Source: Rhodobacter capsulatus | GTDB lineage: Bacteria > Pseudomonadota > Alphaproteobacteria > Rhodobacterales > Rhodobacteraceae | Length of the DNA: 64,000 nucleotides | Reading direction: 5' to 3' | Assembly: GCF_003254295.1 (NCBI RefSeq) | Contig: NZ_QKZO01000003.1 | Coordinates: forward strand, 321,037 to 385,036 | In this document: positions 14,357-22,493 of the stretch, one piece after another | Position numbering within the stretch: the first letter of the stretch is position 1 | Layout of the letters: each line of letters opens with the position of its first letter | Position numbers and translations under genes: made by a program | Notes under the pieces: generated by a model | The model's database searches: none | Seen by the model: the letters and a program-made list of their open reading frames with translations, nothing else | What the model was told of the DNA's origin: nothing

Positions 14357-17293
14357 ATGACGCGGGAAATCGACCTCTCGGCCCTGACATCGGATCAGGG
14401 CGTCGTCCTGCACGACAGCGTGACAGGCGCGGGGTTCGGCTGCTGCGTCGCCTCGGCGGGCGACCTCAACGGCGACGGGCACGACGATCTGATGATCGGC
14501 GCGATCGGGGACAGCCGGGGCGGAACGGATACCGGCGCGGTCTGGGTGATTTTCGGCAGTGTCGGGGGCCCGACGGGGCCGATCGGTCTGGACGCGCTGA
14601 CCCCCGCGCAGGGGCTGATGATCCGCGGCCCCGAGACGGGGGCAAGGTTCGGCGCCAGCCTGGCCGCGGCGGGCGACGTGAACGGCGACGGCCTCGACGA
14701 CATCGTGATCGGCGCGCCGCGCAGCGATCTGGGCGCGCCCGATGGCGGCGCGGCCTGGGTGGTCTTCGGCGCCCCCGATATCGGCGCCGGGGGGCCCCTC
14801 GATCTGGCCGCGAGCCCGGCCGACCGGGCGCTGCGGATCAGCGGCGGTGCCGAGGCCGATCTGGCGGGCAGCAGCGTCGCGGCGGCGGGGGATTTCGACG
14901 GCGACGGTCTGGCCGATCTGCTGATCGGCGTGCCGCGCGCCGACACGGGCGGCACCGATACAGGCGCGGTCTGGCTGATCCGCGGCGGCGCCGATCTGTC
15001 GCGGCTGGGGCAGATCGCGCTGACGGCGCTGCCCGCGGGGCTGGGTCAGGCGATCACCGGCCGCGCGGACTGGGATCTGCTCGGGCTTTCGGTGTCGCGG
15101 GCGGGGGATCTGAACGGCGACGGGCGGATGGATCTGATCCTTGCCGCGCCCGGCCGCGATGTCGCGGGGGCGGGCGCGACGGGCGAAGATGCCGGGACGG
15201 CCTGGGTGATCTTCGGCAGCGCCGATCCCGACCGCGGCCCGATCGACCTGGCCGCGCTGACGCCCGAGACCGGCTTTGCCCTGACCGGCCCCGGCGACGG
15301 CGCGGCGGCGGGCTGGTCGGTGGCGGCGCTCGGCGACATCAACGGCGACGGCATCGACGACATCGCGATCGGCGCCCCCTATGCGCAGGGCACCGCCCCC
15401 TGGAGCGGCGGCGCCTGGGTGATCTTCGGGCGCGACACCGGCGCCGGGGGCCCGCCCTTCGGCAGGCTCGATCTGGCGGCGCTGGACCCGGGCGAGGGCT
15501 TTGCGATCACCGGTGCGGGATCGAATGACGCGCTGGGCTGGGCGGTTTCGGCGGCGGGCGACGTGAACGGCGACGGGCTGGGCGATCTGGTTCTGGGCGC
15601 TCCCGGCCATGACGGCGGGACCGGCGCCGCCTGGGTGATCTTCGGGCGCAACGTGGCGGCGGGGGCGACGCCCTTCGGCACGCTTGATCTGGCCGATCTG
15701 GACGGGCTGGACGGGCTGGCGCTGATCGGCTGGGCGGGCGCCTCGGCCGGGGTCTCGGTCGCGGCGGCGGGCGATCTGAACGGCGACGGGCTTGGCGATC
15801 TGCTGCTGGGCGCCCCGGGCGCGCAGGGCGATCCGACGGCGGCGGGGGCGGCGGTGGTGCTTTATGGCGGCAGTTTCGCCAGCCGGCTCTCGGGCAGCAC
15901 CGGCAATGACACGCTCTCGGGCAGCACCGGTGACGATGCGGTGCTGGGCTTTGCGGGCAATGACCTGCTTTACGGCGCGGCGGGGCTTGACGCGCTGCTG
16001 GGCGCGGCGGGCAATGACACGCTGGACGGCGGCGCGGGCGACGACACGATGCGTGGCGGCGCGGGCGATGATACCTATGTCGTCGACAGCCAGACCGACA
16101 CGGTCTGCGAATTCTGCACCCCCGAGGGCGCCGAGGATGCGGGCGGCGCCGATACGGTTCTGGCCCGGATCTCTTATGACCTGACGTTCTGCGCGGGCGC
16201 CTGTTTCATCGAGACGCTGATCCTGATCGGCACCGGCGCGCTTTCGGCCACCGGCAATGCGCTGAGCAACCGTCTGATCGGCAACGAGGCGGCCAATCTT
16301 CTGCGCGGTCTGGACGGGGCCGACACGCTGGACGGCCGGGACGGAAACGACCGGCTTGACGGCGGGAACGGCAATGATCGGCTGCAGGGCGGCGCCGGGG
16401 CGGATGTGATGCTGGGCGGCGCGGGCAATGACATCTACACGGTCGACAGCGACGCCGATCAGGTGCTTGAGACCCTCTCCGAGACCGACCTGCGCGATGC
16501 GGGCGGCATCGACACCGTGCTGACCTCGGTCAGCTACAGTCTGGCGGCTCCGGGCCGCGGCTTTGTCGAGCGGCTGATGCTGACCGGCACCGCGGCGATC
16601 AATGCCACCGGCAATGCGCTGGACAACACGCTGACCGGCAACAGCGGGGCGAACCGGCTCAGCGGCGGCGCGGGGGCGGATGTGATGATCGGCGGCGCGG
16701 GCAATGACATCTATTTCGTCGAACGCGCCAGCGACCGCGTGGTCGAGACGATCTCCGAATCCGATCTGCGCGACGCGGGCGGCATCGACACGGTGATGAC
16801 CTCGGTCAGCTACAGCCTGACGGGGGCGACCCGGGCCTTTGTCGAGCGGCTGGTGTTGACCGGCACCGCGGCGATCAACGGCACCGGCAACGGGCTGGCG
16901 AACCAGATCTCGGGCAATGCGGGGGCGAACCGGATCTCGGGCGGGCTTGGCCTTGACACGCTGCGCGGCGGCGCCGGGGCGGACAGCTTCGTCTTCGACA
17001 CCGCGCCCGCGCCGGACAATCTGGACCGCATCCTGGATTTCAACCCGCTGGACGACACGCTCCGGTTCGATGACGCGGTCTTCGCGGCGCTGGTCCCGGG
17101 GCGGGTGGCGAGCGGCGCCTTCGTGATCAACACCACGGGTCTGGCGCAAGAGGCCGACGACCGGCTGATCTATGAAAGCGACACCGGGCGGCTCTTCTAT
17201 GATCCGAACGGCGCGGCCGCGGGCGGGCGGGTGCTGGTGGCGATCCTGGCCCCGGATCTGGCGCTGACCCCGGCCGATTTCGTGATCTATTGA
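14357..17293 (+). CDS. Large FG-GAP (integrin-like) and RTX repeat protein, probable type I secreted
   Basis: The 978-residue protein starts at ATG 14357 behind AGGAGGG. Residues 1-510 hold seven FG-GAP/VCBS-type blades, each with a calcium-loop motif such as NGDGHDDLMIGA, NGDGLDDIVIGAP or NGDGIDDIAIGAP, predicting a seven-bladed beta-propeller. Residues about 515-900 carry RTX calcium-binding nonapeptides (GGAGDDTMRGGAGDDTY and similar), including two near-identical 92-residue units. The C-terminus (DNLDRILDFNPLDDTLRFDD) is the usual RTX secretion-signal region. No N-terminal signal peptide, as expected for type I secretion. No toxin or enzyme domain is visible, so a calcium-dependent adhesin or surface-layer role is inferred. 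No type I exporter genes lie nearby. Confidence 0.88.
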   Translation: MTREIDLSALTSDQGVVLHDSVTGAGFGCCVASAGDLNGDGHDDLMIGAIGDSRGGTDTGAVWVIFGSVGGPTGPIGLDALTPAQGLMIRGPETGARFGASLAAAGDVNGDGLDDIVIGAPRSDLGAPDGGAAWVVFGAPDIGAGGPLDLAASPADRALRISGGAEADLAGSSVAAAGDFDGDGLADLLIGVPRADTGGTDTGAVWLIRGGADLSRLGQIALTALPAGLGQAITGRADWDLLGLSVSRAGDLNGDGRMDLILAAPGRDVAGAGATGEDAGTAWVIFGSADPDRGPIDLAALTPETGFALTGPGDGAAAGWSVAALGDINGDGIDDIAIGAPYAQGTAPWSGGAWVIFGRDTGAGGPPFGRLDLAALDPGEGFAITGAGSNDALGWAVSAAGDVNGDGLGDLVLGAPGHDGGTGAAWVIFGRNVAAGATPFGTLDLADLDGLDGLALIGWAGASAGVSVAAAGDLNGDGLGDLLLGAPGAQGDPTAAGAAVVLYGGSFASRLSGSTGNDTLSGSTGDDAVLGFAGNDLLYGAAGLDALLGAAGNDTLDGGAGDDTMRGGAGDDTYVVDSQTDTVCEFCTPEGAEDAGGADTVLARISYDLTFCAGACFIETLILIGTGALSATGNALSNRLIGNEAANLLRGLDGADTLDGRDGNDRLDGGNGNDRLQGGAGADVMLGGAGNDIYTVDSDADQVLETLSETDLRDAGGIDTVLTSVSYSLAAPGRGFVERLMLTGTAAINATGNALDNTLTGNSGANRLSGGAGADVMIGGAGNDIYFVERASDRVVETISESDLRDAGGIDTVMTSVSYSLTGATRAFVERLVLTGTAAINGTGNGLANQISGNAGANRISGGLGLDTLRGGAGADSFVFDTAPAPDNLDRILDFNPLDDTLRFDDAVFAALVPGRVASGAFVINTTGLAQEADDRLIYESDTGRLFYDPNGAAAGGRVLVAILAPDLALTPADFVIY
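16401..16952 (+). repeat. Tandem 276-bp unit inside the RTX region
   Basis: Two copies of a 276-base (92-codon) unit begin at 16401 and 16677. They share long runs such as the DNA for DAGGIDTV and LTGTAAIN, and differ mainly by substitutions, so they arose by in-frame duplication. Confidence 0.75.
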
Positions 17294-17297
17294 TCGA

Positions 17298-17320
17298 AAA
17301 GGGCGCCCGAGGCGCCCTTT
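17298..17320. terminator. Bidirectional terminator
   Basis: AAAGGGCGCC and GGCGCCCTTT pair with a 3-base loop between the convergent RTX gene and ABC binding-protein gene. T residues end the plus-strand arm and, by symmetry, the minus-strand arm. Confidence 0.75.
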
Positions 17321-17335
17321 CCGGATCTGCACCGC

Positions 17336-18319
17336 TTATTTCAGCGCTTCGTTGGTGATCTCGAGCGTATAGGCCCCCTCGGGCGCCTTGGTGATCACCG
17401 GATCCGAACCGCCGCCCATCAGCGTCGCCACGGTGCGCTCGTAATCGGCCACATCCAGCGCCCCGTTCGAGCCCGCCGTCAGCTTCGCCACTTCGCTCAT
17501 CATGCGCTTCTGATGCGTCTCGGTCTGCGCCCCGGTCTCGTCGTTGTCCAGAACGATCATCGCGGCTTCGTCCGGGTTCGCCTCGGCATATTTCCAGCCC
17601 TTCATCGCGGCGCGGACGAATTTCACCATCGTCGCCTTGAAGGCCGGATCGGCGAGCTTGTCCTCCATCACGTAAAGACCGTCTTCCAGTGTCGCGACGC
17701 CCTCGTCTTCATATTTGAAGGTGACCAGATCCTCGGGCTTGATCCCCGCATCGATCACCTGCCAATATTCGTTGTAGGTCATCGTCGAGATGCAGGCGGC
17801 CTGCTTTTGCAACAGCGGATCGACGTTGAAGCCCTGCTTCAGCACCTCGACGCCATCCGCCCCGCCCGTCGTCGGAATGCCCAGCTTCGACATCCAGTTC
17901 AGGAACGGATATTCGTTGCCGAAGAACCAGACGCCCAGCGTCTTGCCCTTGAAATCGGCGGTGGTGGCGACGCCCGTTTCCTTCAGACAGGTCAGCATCA
18001 TGCCCGAATGCTTGAAGGGCTGCGCGATGTTGACAAGCTTGAGCCCCTTTTCGCGCGCAGCCAAAGCGGGCGGCATCCAGTCGACGATCACATCGGCGCC
18101 GCCCCCCGCGATCACCTGTTCAGGCGCGATATCGGGGCCGCCCGGCAGGATCGTGACATCAAGCCCCTCTTCCTCGAAATAGCCCTTTTCGGCGGCGACG
18201 TAATAGCCCGCGAATTGCGCCTGCGTCACCCATTTCAGCTGCAGCTTGACCTCTTCGGCCGAGGCGGCGCCCGCCATCAGCGCCAGTGCCGCCGCCCCCA
18301 GCATCACCTTTTTCATCAT
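17336..18319 (-). CDS. ABC transporter substrate-binding protein, NMT1/THI5-like (pyrimidine locus)
   Basis: A 327-residue periplasmic binding protein with a clear Sec signal (MMKKVMLGAAALALMAGAAS, cleavage after ASA) and the NMT1/THI5-like start of the mature chain (KLQLKWVTQAQFAGYYVAAE). AGGAGAG precedes the ATG at 18319 by 6 bases, which decides the start against the longer open frame. It is the last gene of the leftward operon of dihydropyrimidinase, ATPase and two permeases. Family members bind thiamine pyrimidine precursors, riboflavin, sulfonates or pyrimidines; the neighbours favour a pyrimidine or a reduced or hydantoin-like relative as ligand. Confidence 0.85.
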   Translation of the reverse strand: MMKKVMLGAAALALMAGAASAEEVKLQLKWVTQAQFAGYYVAAEKGYFEEEGLDVTILPGGPDIAPEQVIAGGGADVIVDWMPPALAAREKGLKLVNIAQPFKHSGMMLTCLKETGVATTADFKGKTLGVWFFGNEYPFLNWMSKLGIPTTGGADGVEVLKQGFNVDPLLQKQAACISTMTYNEYWQVIDAGIKPEDLVTFKYEDEGVATLEDGLYVMEDKLADPAFKATMVKFVRAAMKGWKYAEANPDEAAMIVLDNDETGAQTETHQKRMMSEVAKLTAGSNGALDVADYERTVATLMGGGSDPVITKAPEGAYTLEITNEALK

Positions 18320-18363
18320 CGTCTCTCCTGTTGCGTCCGGGACTTGCGCCCGGTTGGTTGAAC

Positions 18364-19212
18364 TCATCTTCCCCGTTGCGACGGGTGCCAGAAGGTTGCC
18401 GCCTTCTCGATCATCGCGATCAGCCCGAAAAGGCCCGATCCCGCCAGCGCCGCCACCGCAATCTCGGCCCAGACCAGCGCCAGATCAAGCTGTCCGACCG
18501 AGGTGGAGATGCGAAACCCCATGCCGCGGGTGGGCGAGCCGAAAAACTCGGCGACGATCGCGCCGATCAGCGCCAGCGTGGTGGCGATCTTCAAGCCGTT
18601 GAACAGGAACGGCAAAGCGGCGGGCAGGCGCATCTTGATCAGGCTTTGGCCGTAGCTGGCCGACCAGGTCGCCATCAGATCGCGGCTCAGCGCATCCGTG
18701 GCGGCCAGCCCCGCGACCATGTTCACCAGCACCGGAAAGAACACCATCACGACGACGACGGCGGCCTTCGACTGCCAGTCGAAGCCGAACCACATCACCA
18801 GAATCGGCGCGATGCCGACGATGGGCAGGGCGGCGACGAAATTGCCGACCGGCAGAAGCCCACGTTGCAGGAAGGGCGAGCGGTCAACCGCAATCGCCAC
18901 CAGGATCGCCGCGCCGCAGCCGATCAGATAGCCCGAAAGCGCGCCCTTGAGGATCGTCTGCACGAAATCCCCCCACAAAAGCGGCAGGTTGGCGGCAATC
19001 GCGGCGGCGATGTCGCTCGGCGCGGGCAGGATGACGGGGCTGACATTCAGCCCGCGCACCAGCCCCTGCCACAGCACCAAAAGCGTCACCCCGAACAGCG
19101 TCGCCACCAGCGCCCGCACCGGGCGGGAATTCGGGAACCGCTCCGCCAGATAAAAGTTGAGCGCCATCGCGCCGCCCCAGAACAGGATCGCTCCCCAGCC
19201 AATCGCGCTCAT
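18364..19212 (-). CDS. ABC transporter permease, BPD type (pyrimidine locus)
   Basis: The 282-residue inner-membrane protein has about six hydrophobic segments and the permease EAA-type loop around ATWSASYGQSLIKMRLPAALP (residues 178-198), where the ATPase docks. Its start overlaps the stop of the upstream permease (ATGA at 19212-19209). The two permeases form the heterodimeric channel of the transporter. The N-terminal 30 residues add an extra hydrophobic segment. Family SsuC/TauC/ThiX-like; substrate inferred from the locus, not from the sequence. Confidence 0.85.
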   Translation of the reverse strand: MSAIGWGAILFWGGAMALNFYLAERFPNSRPVRALVATLFGVTLLVLWQGLVRGLNVSPVILPAPSDIAAAIAANLPLLWGDFVQTILKGALSGYLIGCGAAILVAIAVDRSPFLQRGLLPVGNFVAALPIVGIAPILVMWFGFDWQSKAAVVVVMVFFPVLVNMVAGLAATDALSRDLMATWSASYGQSLIKMRLPAALPFLFNGLKIATTLALIGAIVAEFFGSPTRGMGFRISTSVGQLDLALVWAEIAVAALAGSGLFGLIAMIEKAATFWHPSQRGR

Positions 19213-20072
19213 CGCACCATCCCCATGCGTTTGAGAACCCGGCCCTCGATCAGCCCGACGATCAGCACCAGCCCCGCCGCCAGGATCGCGGCGGCAAAAA
19301 GCGCCGACCAGATCTGGATGGTCTGACCGTAATAGCTGCCCGACAGAAGCCGCGCGCCCAGCCCCTGGCTTGCCCCCGCGGGCAGTTCGGCGACGATCGT
19401 GCCCACAAGCGCGGCCGCCACGCCCACTTTCAGCGAGGCGAAAAGATAAGGCATCGAGGAGGGCAGCCGCAGCTTCCAGAACGTCTCCGCCCCGCTGGCA
19501 TTATAGGTGCGCAACAGATCCAGCTGCATCGCATCGGGCGCCCGCAGCCCCTTGACCATGCCCACCAGCACCGGGAAGAAGCTCAGATAGGCCGCAATGA
19601 TCGCCTTTGGAATCAAGCCCTTGATGCCAAGCGAGGCCAGCACGACAATGACCATCGGCGCAATCGCCAGGATCGGGATCGTCTGGCTGGCAATCGCCCA
19701 GGGCATCACGCTCATGTCCATGGCGCGCGAATGCACGATGCCGACCGCCAGCAAGATCCCCGCCGCCGTGCCCAGGCCAAAGCCCGCCATCGTCGCCGAA
19801 AAGGTGATCCAGGAATGCAGCACCAGGCTTTTCTTCGAGGTGATCTTCTGCCCCGTGAACCCGTCCCAAAGCCCCTTCGCCACCTGATGCGGCGCGGGCA
19901 GGACGGGGCGTTCCTGCATCATCGTATCGGCCAGCATCTGCGCCGTGGTCACCGTCACCCCGGCACGCGCGGCCTGATCATAGGTCCATTGCTTGTTCAA
20001 GAGCACCGCCGCGCCATACCACAGCGCGATAATGGCACTCAGAACCGCCAGGATCGGAAGGATCGACCTCAT
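19209..20072 (-). CDS. ABC transporter permease, BPD type (pyrimidine locus)
   Basis: The 287-residue permease partner has an N-terminal membrane anchor (ILPILAVLSAIIALWYGAAVL), a periplasmic loop, then the permease core with the docking loop around YNASGAETFWKLRLPSSMP (residues 190-208). It overlaps the next permease gene by four bases. Upstream, 93 bases separate it from the ATPase gene; they contain a GGGGGGC-type hairpin and the recurring GATATTTGCGGCAAGATGAA motif, which could attenuate or stabilise the message between ATPase and permease. Confidence 0.85.
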   Translation of the reverse strand: MRSILPILAVLSAIIALWYGAAVLLNKQWTYDQAARAGVTVTTAQMLADTMMQERPVLPAPHQVAKGLWDGFTGQKITSKKSLVLHSWITFSATMAGFGLGTAAGILLAVGIVHSRAMDMSVMPWAIASQTIPILAIAPMVIVVLASLGIKGLIPKAIIAAYLSFFPVLVGMVKGLRAPDAMQLDLLRTYNASGAETFWKLRLPSSMPYLFASLKVGVAAALVGTIVAELPAGASQGLGARLLSGSYYGQTIQIWSALFAAAILAAGLVLIVGLIEGRVLKRMGMVR

Positions 20073-20086
20073 GCCCGTGCTCCCCC

Positions 20087-20138
20087 TTCATCTTGCCGCA
20101 AATATCTTCGGGGGGTGCGGGGGGCAGACAGCCCCCCG
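20087..20138 (-). repeat. Intergenic hairpin plus GTATTT/CAAGATGAA motif, copy 1
   Basis: Read on the minus strand: GGGGGGC, loop, GCCCCCC, then ACCCCCC, GAAGATATTTGCGGCAAG and ATGAAGG. The same order occurs at 22440-22486 and in part at 59325-59375. It lies between two genes of one operon. Confidence 0.6.
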
Positions 20139-20165
20139 TCCGACATCGGTCCCGATGCGCGCCGC

Positions 20166-20957
20166 TCAGTCATAGGCATGCCCCGCGCGCAGCCCCTCGC
20201 GGACGCGATGGGCGATCTTCAGAAATTCCGCGCTGTCGCGGATATCCAGCGGCCGGTCCTTCGGCAGGGTGCTTTCGATCACATCGGTGATCCGGCCCGG
20301 ACGGGGCGACATCACCACGATCTTGGTCGAGAGATAAACCGCCTCGGGAATCGAATGCGTCACGAAGCCGATGGTCTTGCCGGTCCGCGCCCAAAGCTTC
20401 AACAGCTCCTCGTTCAGCCGGTCGCGCACGATTTCATCCAGCGCGCCGAAGGGCTCGTCCATCAGCAGGATATCCGCATCGAAGGCCAAGGCCCGGGCGA
20501 TGCTGGCGCGCTGCTGCATCCCCCCCGAAAGCTGCCAGGGGAACTTCTTCGCGAAGCCCTGCAGATCGACAAGCGAGAGCACTTTTTCAACACGGGCGTC
20601 CTGTTCGGCCTTGGTATAGCCCATGATTTCCAGCGGAAGTTTCACATTTCCCGCAATCGTGCGCCAGGGGTAAAGCCCCGCCGCCTGAAACACATAGCCA
20701 TAGCTGCGGGCCTTGCGCGCCTCCTCGGGCGGGATCGAATTCACCGTCAGCGTGCCGCTGGTCGGGTGTTCCAGCGCCGCGATGCAGCGCAGGAAAGTGG
20801 TCTTGCCGCAGCCCGAAGGACCGATGAAGCTGACGAAATCGCCCCGCTCGATCGACAGGTTCACGTCTTTCAGCGCCTGAACCGGACCGTCATTGGTCTG
20901 AAAGACCAGGTTCAGATCCTTGGCAAATATCACGGGGGCTTTCACGTCTTCGGTCAT
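20166..20957 (-). CDS. ABC transporter ATP-binding protein (pyrimidine locus)
   Basis: The 263-residue ATPase has Walker A GPSGCGKTT (residues 42-50), signature LSGGMQQRASIARAL (residues 143-157), Walker [17 protein letters not shown] (162-177) and the H-loop FVTHSIPEAVYLS. It belongs to the nitrate/sulfonate/taurine (SsuB/TauB-like) group that works with NMT1/THI5-type binding proteins. Only 6 bases separate it from the dihydropyrimidinase gene upstream. It energises the two permeases that follow. Confidence 0.9.
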   Translation of the reverse strand: MTEDVKAPVIFAKDLNLVFQTNDGPVQALKDVNLSIERGDFVSFIGPSGCGKTTFLRCIAALEHPTSGTLTVNSIPPEEARKARSYGYVFQAAGLYPWRTIAGNVKLPLEIMGYTKAEQDARVEKVLSLVDLQGFAKKFPWQLSGGMQQRASIARALAFDADILLMDEPFGALDEIVRDRLNEELLKLWARTGKTIGFVTHSIPEAVYLSTKIVVMSPRPGRITDVIESTLPKDRPLDIRDSAEFLKIAHRVREGLRAGHAYD

Positions 20958-20963
20958 CCTTGC

Positions 20964-22415
20964 TTACACGCCACTGGCCGGAATGCCCGAGCGCACCACC
21001 GGACGCGGGGCGGTCAGGTCTTTCCAGGTGCTCAGCGCCTTGCTCACCGACCCGTTCGGGTCACGCGCCACGAACTGCCCGTGGCCCTCGCGGCTTTGCA
21101 CCTTTCCGTCCGCAACCGCAACCATCCCGCGGCTCAGCGTGTAGCGCGGCAGGCCCTTCACCTCCTTGCCCTCGAAGACGTTGTAATCAATCGCAGATTG
21201 CTGGCTCGCCGCGGAAATCGTCTTGCGTGCTTCGGGGTCCCAGACCACCAGATCGGCATCGGCGCCGACCAGCACCGCGCCCTTCTTCGGATACATCCCC
21301 ATGATCTTGGCGATATTGGTCGAGGTCACGGCGACGAATTCGTTCATCGTGATCCGCCCCGTGTTCACCCCCGCCGTCCAGAGCATCGGCAGCCGGTCCT
21401 CCAGCCCCCCGGTGCCGTTCGGGATCCTGGTGAAATTGCCGACCCCGAACCGCTTCTGCTCGGTGGTGAAGGCGCAATGGTCGGTGGCAACGCAAGACAG
21501 CGTCCCCGCCGCCAGCCCCGCCCAAAGACTGTCCTGATGGTGCTTGGCCCGGAACGGCGGCGACATCACGCGCCGCGCCGCATGGTCCCAGTCGGGATGG
21601 AAATATTCGCTTTCATCCAGCGTCAGATGCTGAATGAGCGGCTCGCCCCAGACCCGCTTGCCCTGCATCCGCGCGCGGCGAATGGCTTCATGCGCCTCCT
21701 CGCAGGAGGTATGCACCACATAAAGCGGCACGCCGGCCATGTCGGCGATCATGATGGCGCGGTTCGTCGCCTCGCCCTCGACCTGGCTCGGCCGGGAATA
21801 GGCATGCGCCTCGGGGCCCGTATTGCCCTCGGCCAGCAGTTTCGCCGACATTTCCGCGACGATATCGCCGTTTTCCGCATGCACCATCGGGATCGCCCCG
21901 ATCTCGGCGCAGCGCTTGAAACTGGCGAAAAGCTCGTCGTCATTCACCATCAAGGCGCCCTTGTAGGCCAGGAAATGCTTGAACGAGGTGATGCCGCGCT
22001 CGACCACTTTCGGCATCTCGTCAAAGACTTGCTGCCCCCACCAGGTCACCGCCATGTGGAAGGAATAGTCGCAATGCGCGCGGGCGGACTTGTTGTCCCA
22101 TTGCTGCAGAGCATCCATCAGCCCCTGCCCCGGATCGGGCAGCGCGAAATCGATCACCATCGTCGTGCCGCCCGCCAGCGCCGCGCGGGTGCCGCTGTCG
22201 AAATCGTCGCTCGAATAGGTGCCCATGAAGGGCATCTCGAGATGCGTATGCGGGTCGATGCCGCCCGGCATCACATAGCAGCCGGTGGCGTCCAGCACGG
22301 TGTCGCCCGTCAGCCCCTGCCCGATCGCGATGATCTGCCCGCCCTCGATCGCCACATCGGCCCGGTAGGTCAGATCGGCGGTGACGATGGTTCCGTTCTT
22401 GATGACTGTGGTCAT
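20964..22415 (-). CDS. hydA: Dihydropyrimidinase (hydantoinase)
   Basis: The 483-residue zinc amidohydrolase opens the ring of 5,6-dihydrouracil or dihydrothymine (and hydantoins), the second step of reductive pyrimidine breakdown. Visible metal ligands: DPHTHLE (residues 56-62) and the carbamylated lysine region TSFKHFLAYKGA (around 145-157), plus YVVHTSC and CVATDHCAF. I chose the ATG at 22415 because GGGAG lies 6 bases upstream; a GTG two codons earlier is possible. It is followed at once by the ABC transporter, so uptake and degradation are co-expressed. Confidence 0.92.
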   Translation of the reverse strand: MTTVIKNGTIVTADLTYRADVAIEGGQIIAIGQGLTGDTVLDATGCYVMPGGIDPHTHLEMPFMGTYSSDDFDSGTRAALAGGTTMVIDFALPDPGQGLMDALQQWDNKSARAHCDYSFHMAVTWWGQQVFDEMPKVVERGITSFKHFLAYKGALMVNDDELFASFKRCAEIGAIPMVHAENGDIVAEMSAKLLAEGNTGPEAHAYSRPSQVEGEATNRAIMIADMAGVPLYVVHTSCEEAHEAIRRARMQGKRVWGEPLIQHLTLDESEYFHPDWDHAARRVMSPPFRAKHHQDSLWAGLAAGTLSCVATDHCAFTTEQKRFGVGNFTRIPNGTGGLEDRLPMLWTAGVNTGRITMNEFVAVTSTNIAKIMGMYPKKGAVLVGADADLVVWDPEARKTISAASQQSAIDYNVFEGKEVKGLPRYTLSRGMVAVADGKVQSREGHGQFVARDPNGSVSKALSTWKDLTAPRPVVRSGIPASGV

Positions 22416-22439
22416 GTCCACTCCCTGAAAGCATCCGCT

Positions 22440-22486
22440 TTCATCTTGCCCTAAATACCTCGGGGGTCCGGGGGCAGCGCCCCCGG
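22440..22486 (-). repeat. Intergenic hairpin plus GTATTT/CAAGATGAA motif, copy 2
   Basis: Minus strand: CCGGGGGC, GCT, GCCCCCGG, then ACCCCCGAGGTATTTAGG and GCAAGATGAAAG, just before the dihydropyrimidinase gene. Same order and spacing as the copy at 20087-20138. Confidence 0.6.
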
Positions 22487-22493
22487 CGCGCGG

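Noticed and set aside
12112-15528. Open frame of more than 1100 codons on the plus strand
   Set aside because: It runs antisense to the GGDEF-EAL gene and then out of frame through the FG-GAP gene; composition is His/Gln/Arg-rich as expected for shadows in GC-rich DNA, with no ribosome site or domain.
14357-17293. RTX gene as a haemolysin-type toxin
   Set aside because: No toxin domain, acyltransferase gene or adjacent exporter; RTX repeats alone do not imply toxicity.
14279-17332. Open frame of about 1000 codons opposite the RTX gene
   Set aside because: Antisense shadow of a repetitive GC-rich gene; the Gly-Asp repeats on the plus strand explain its regularity.
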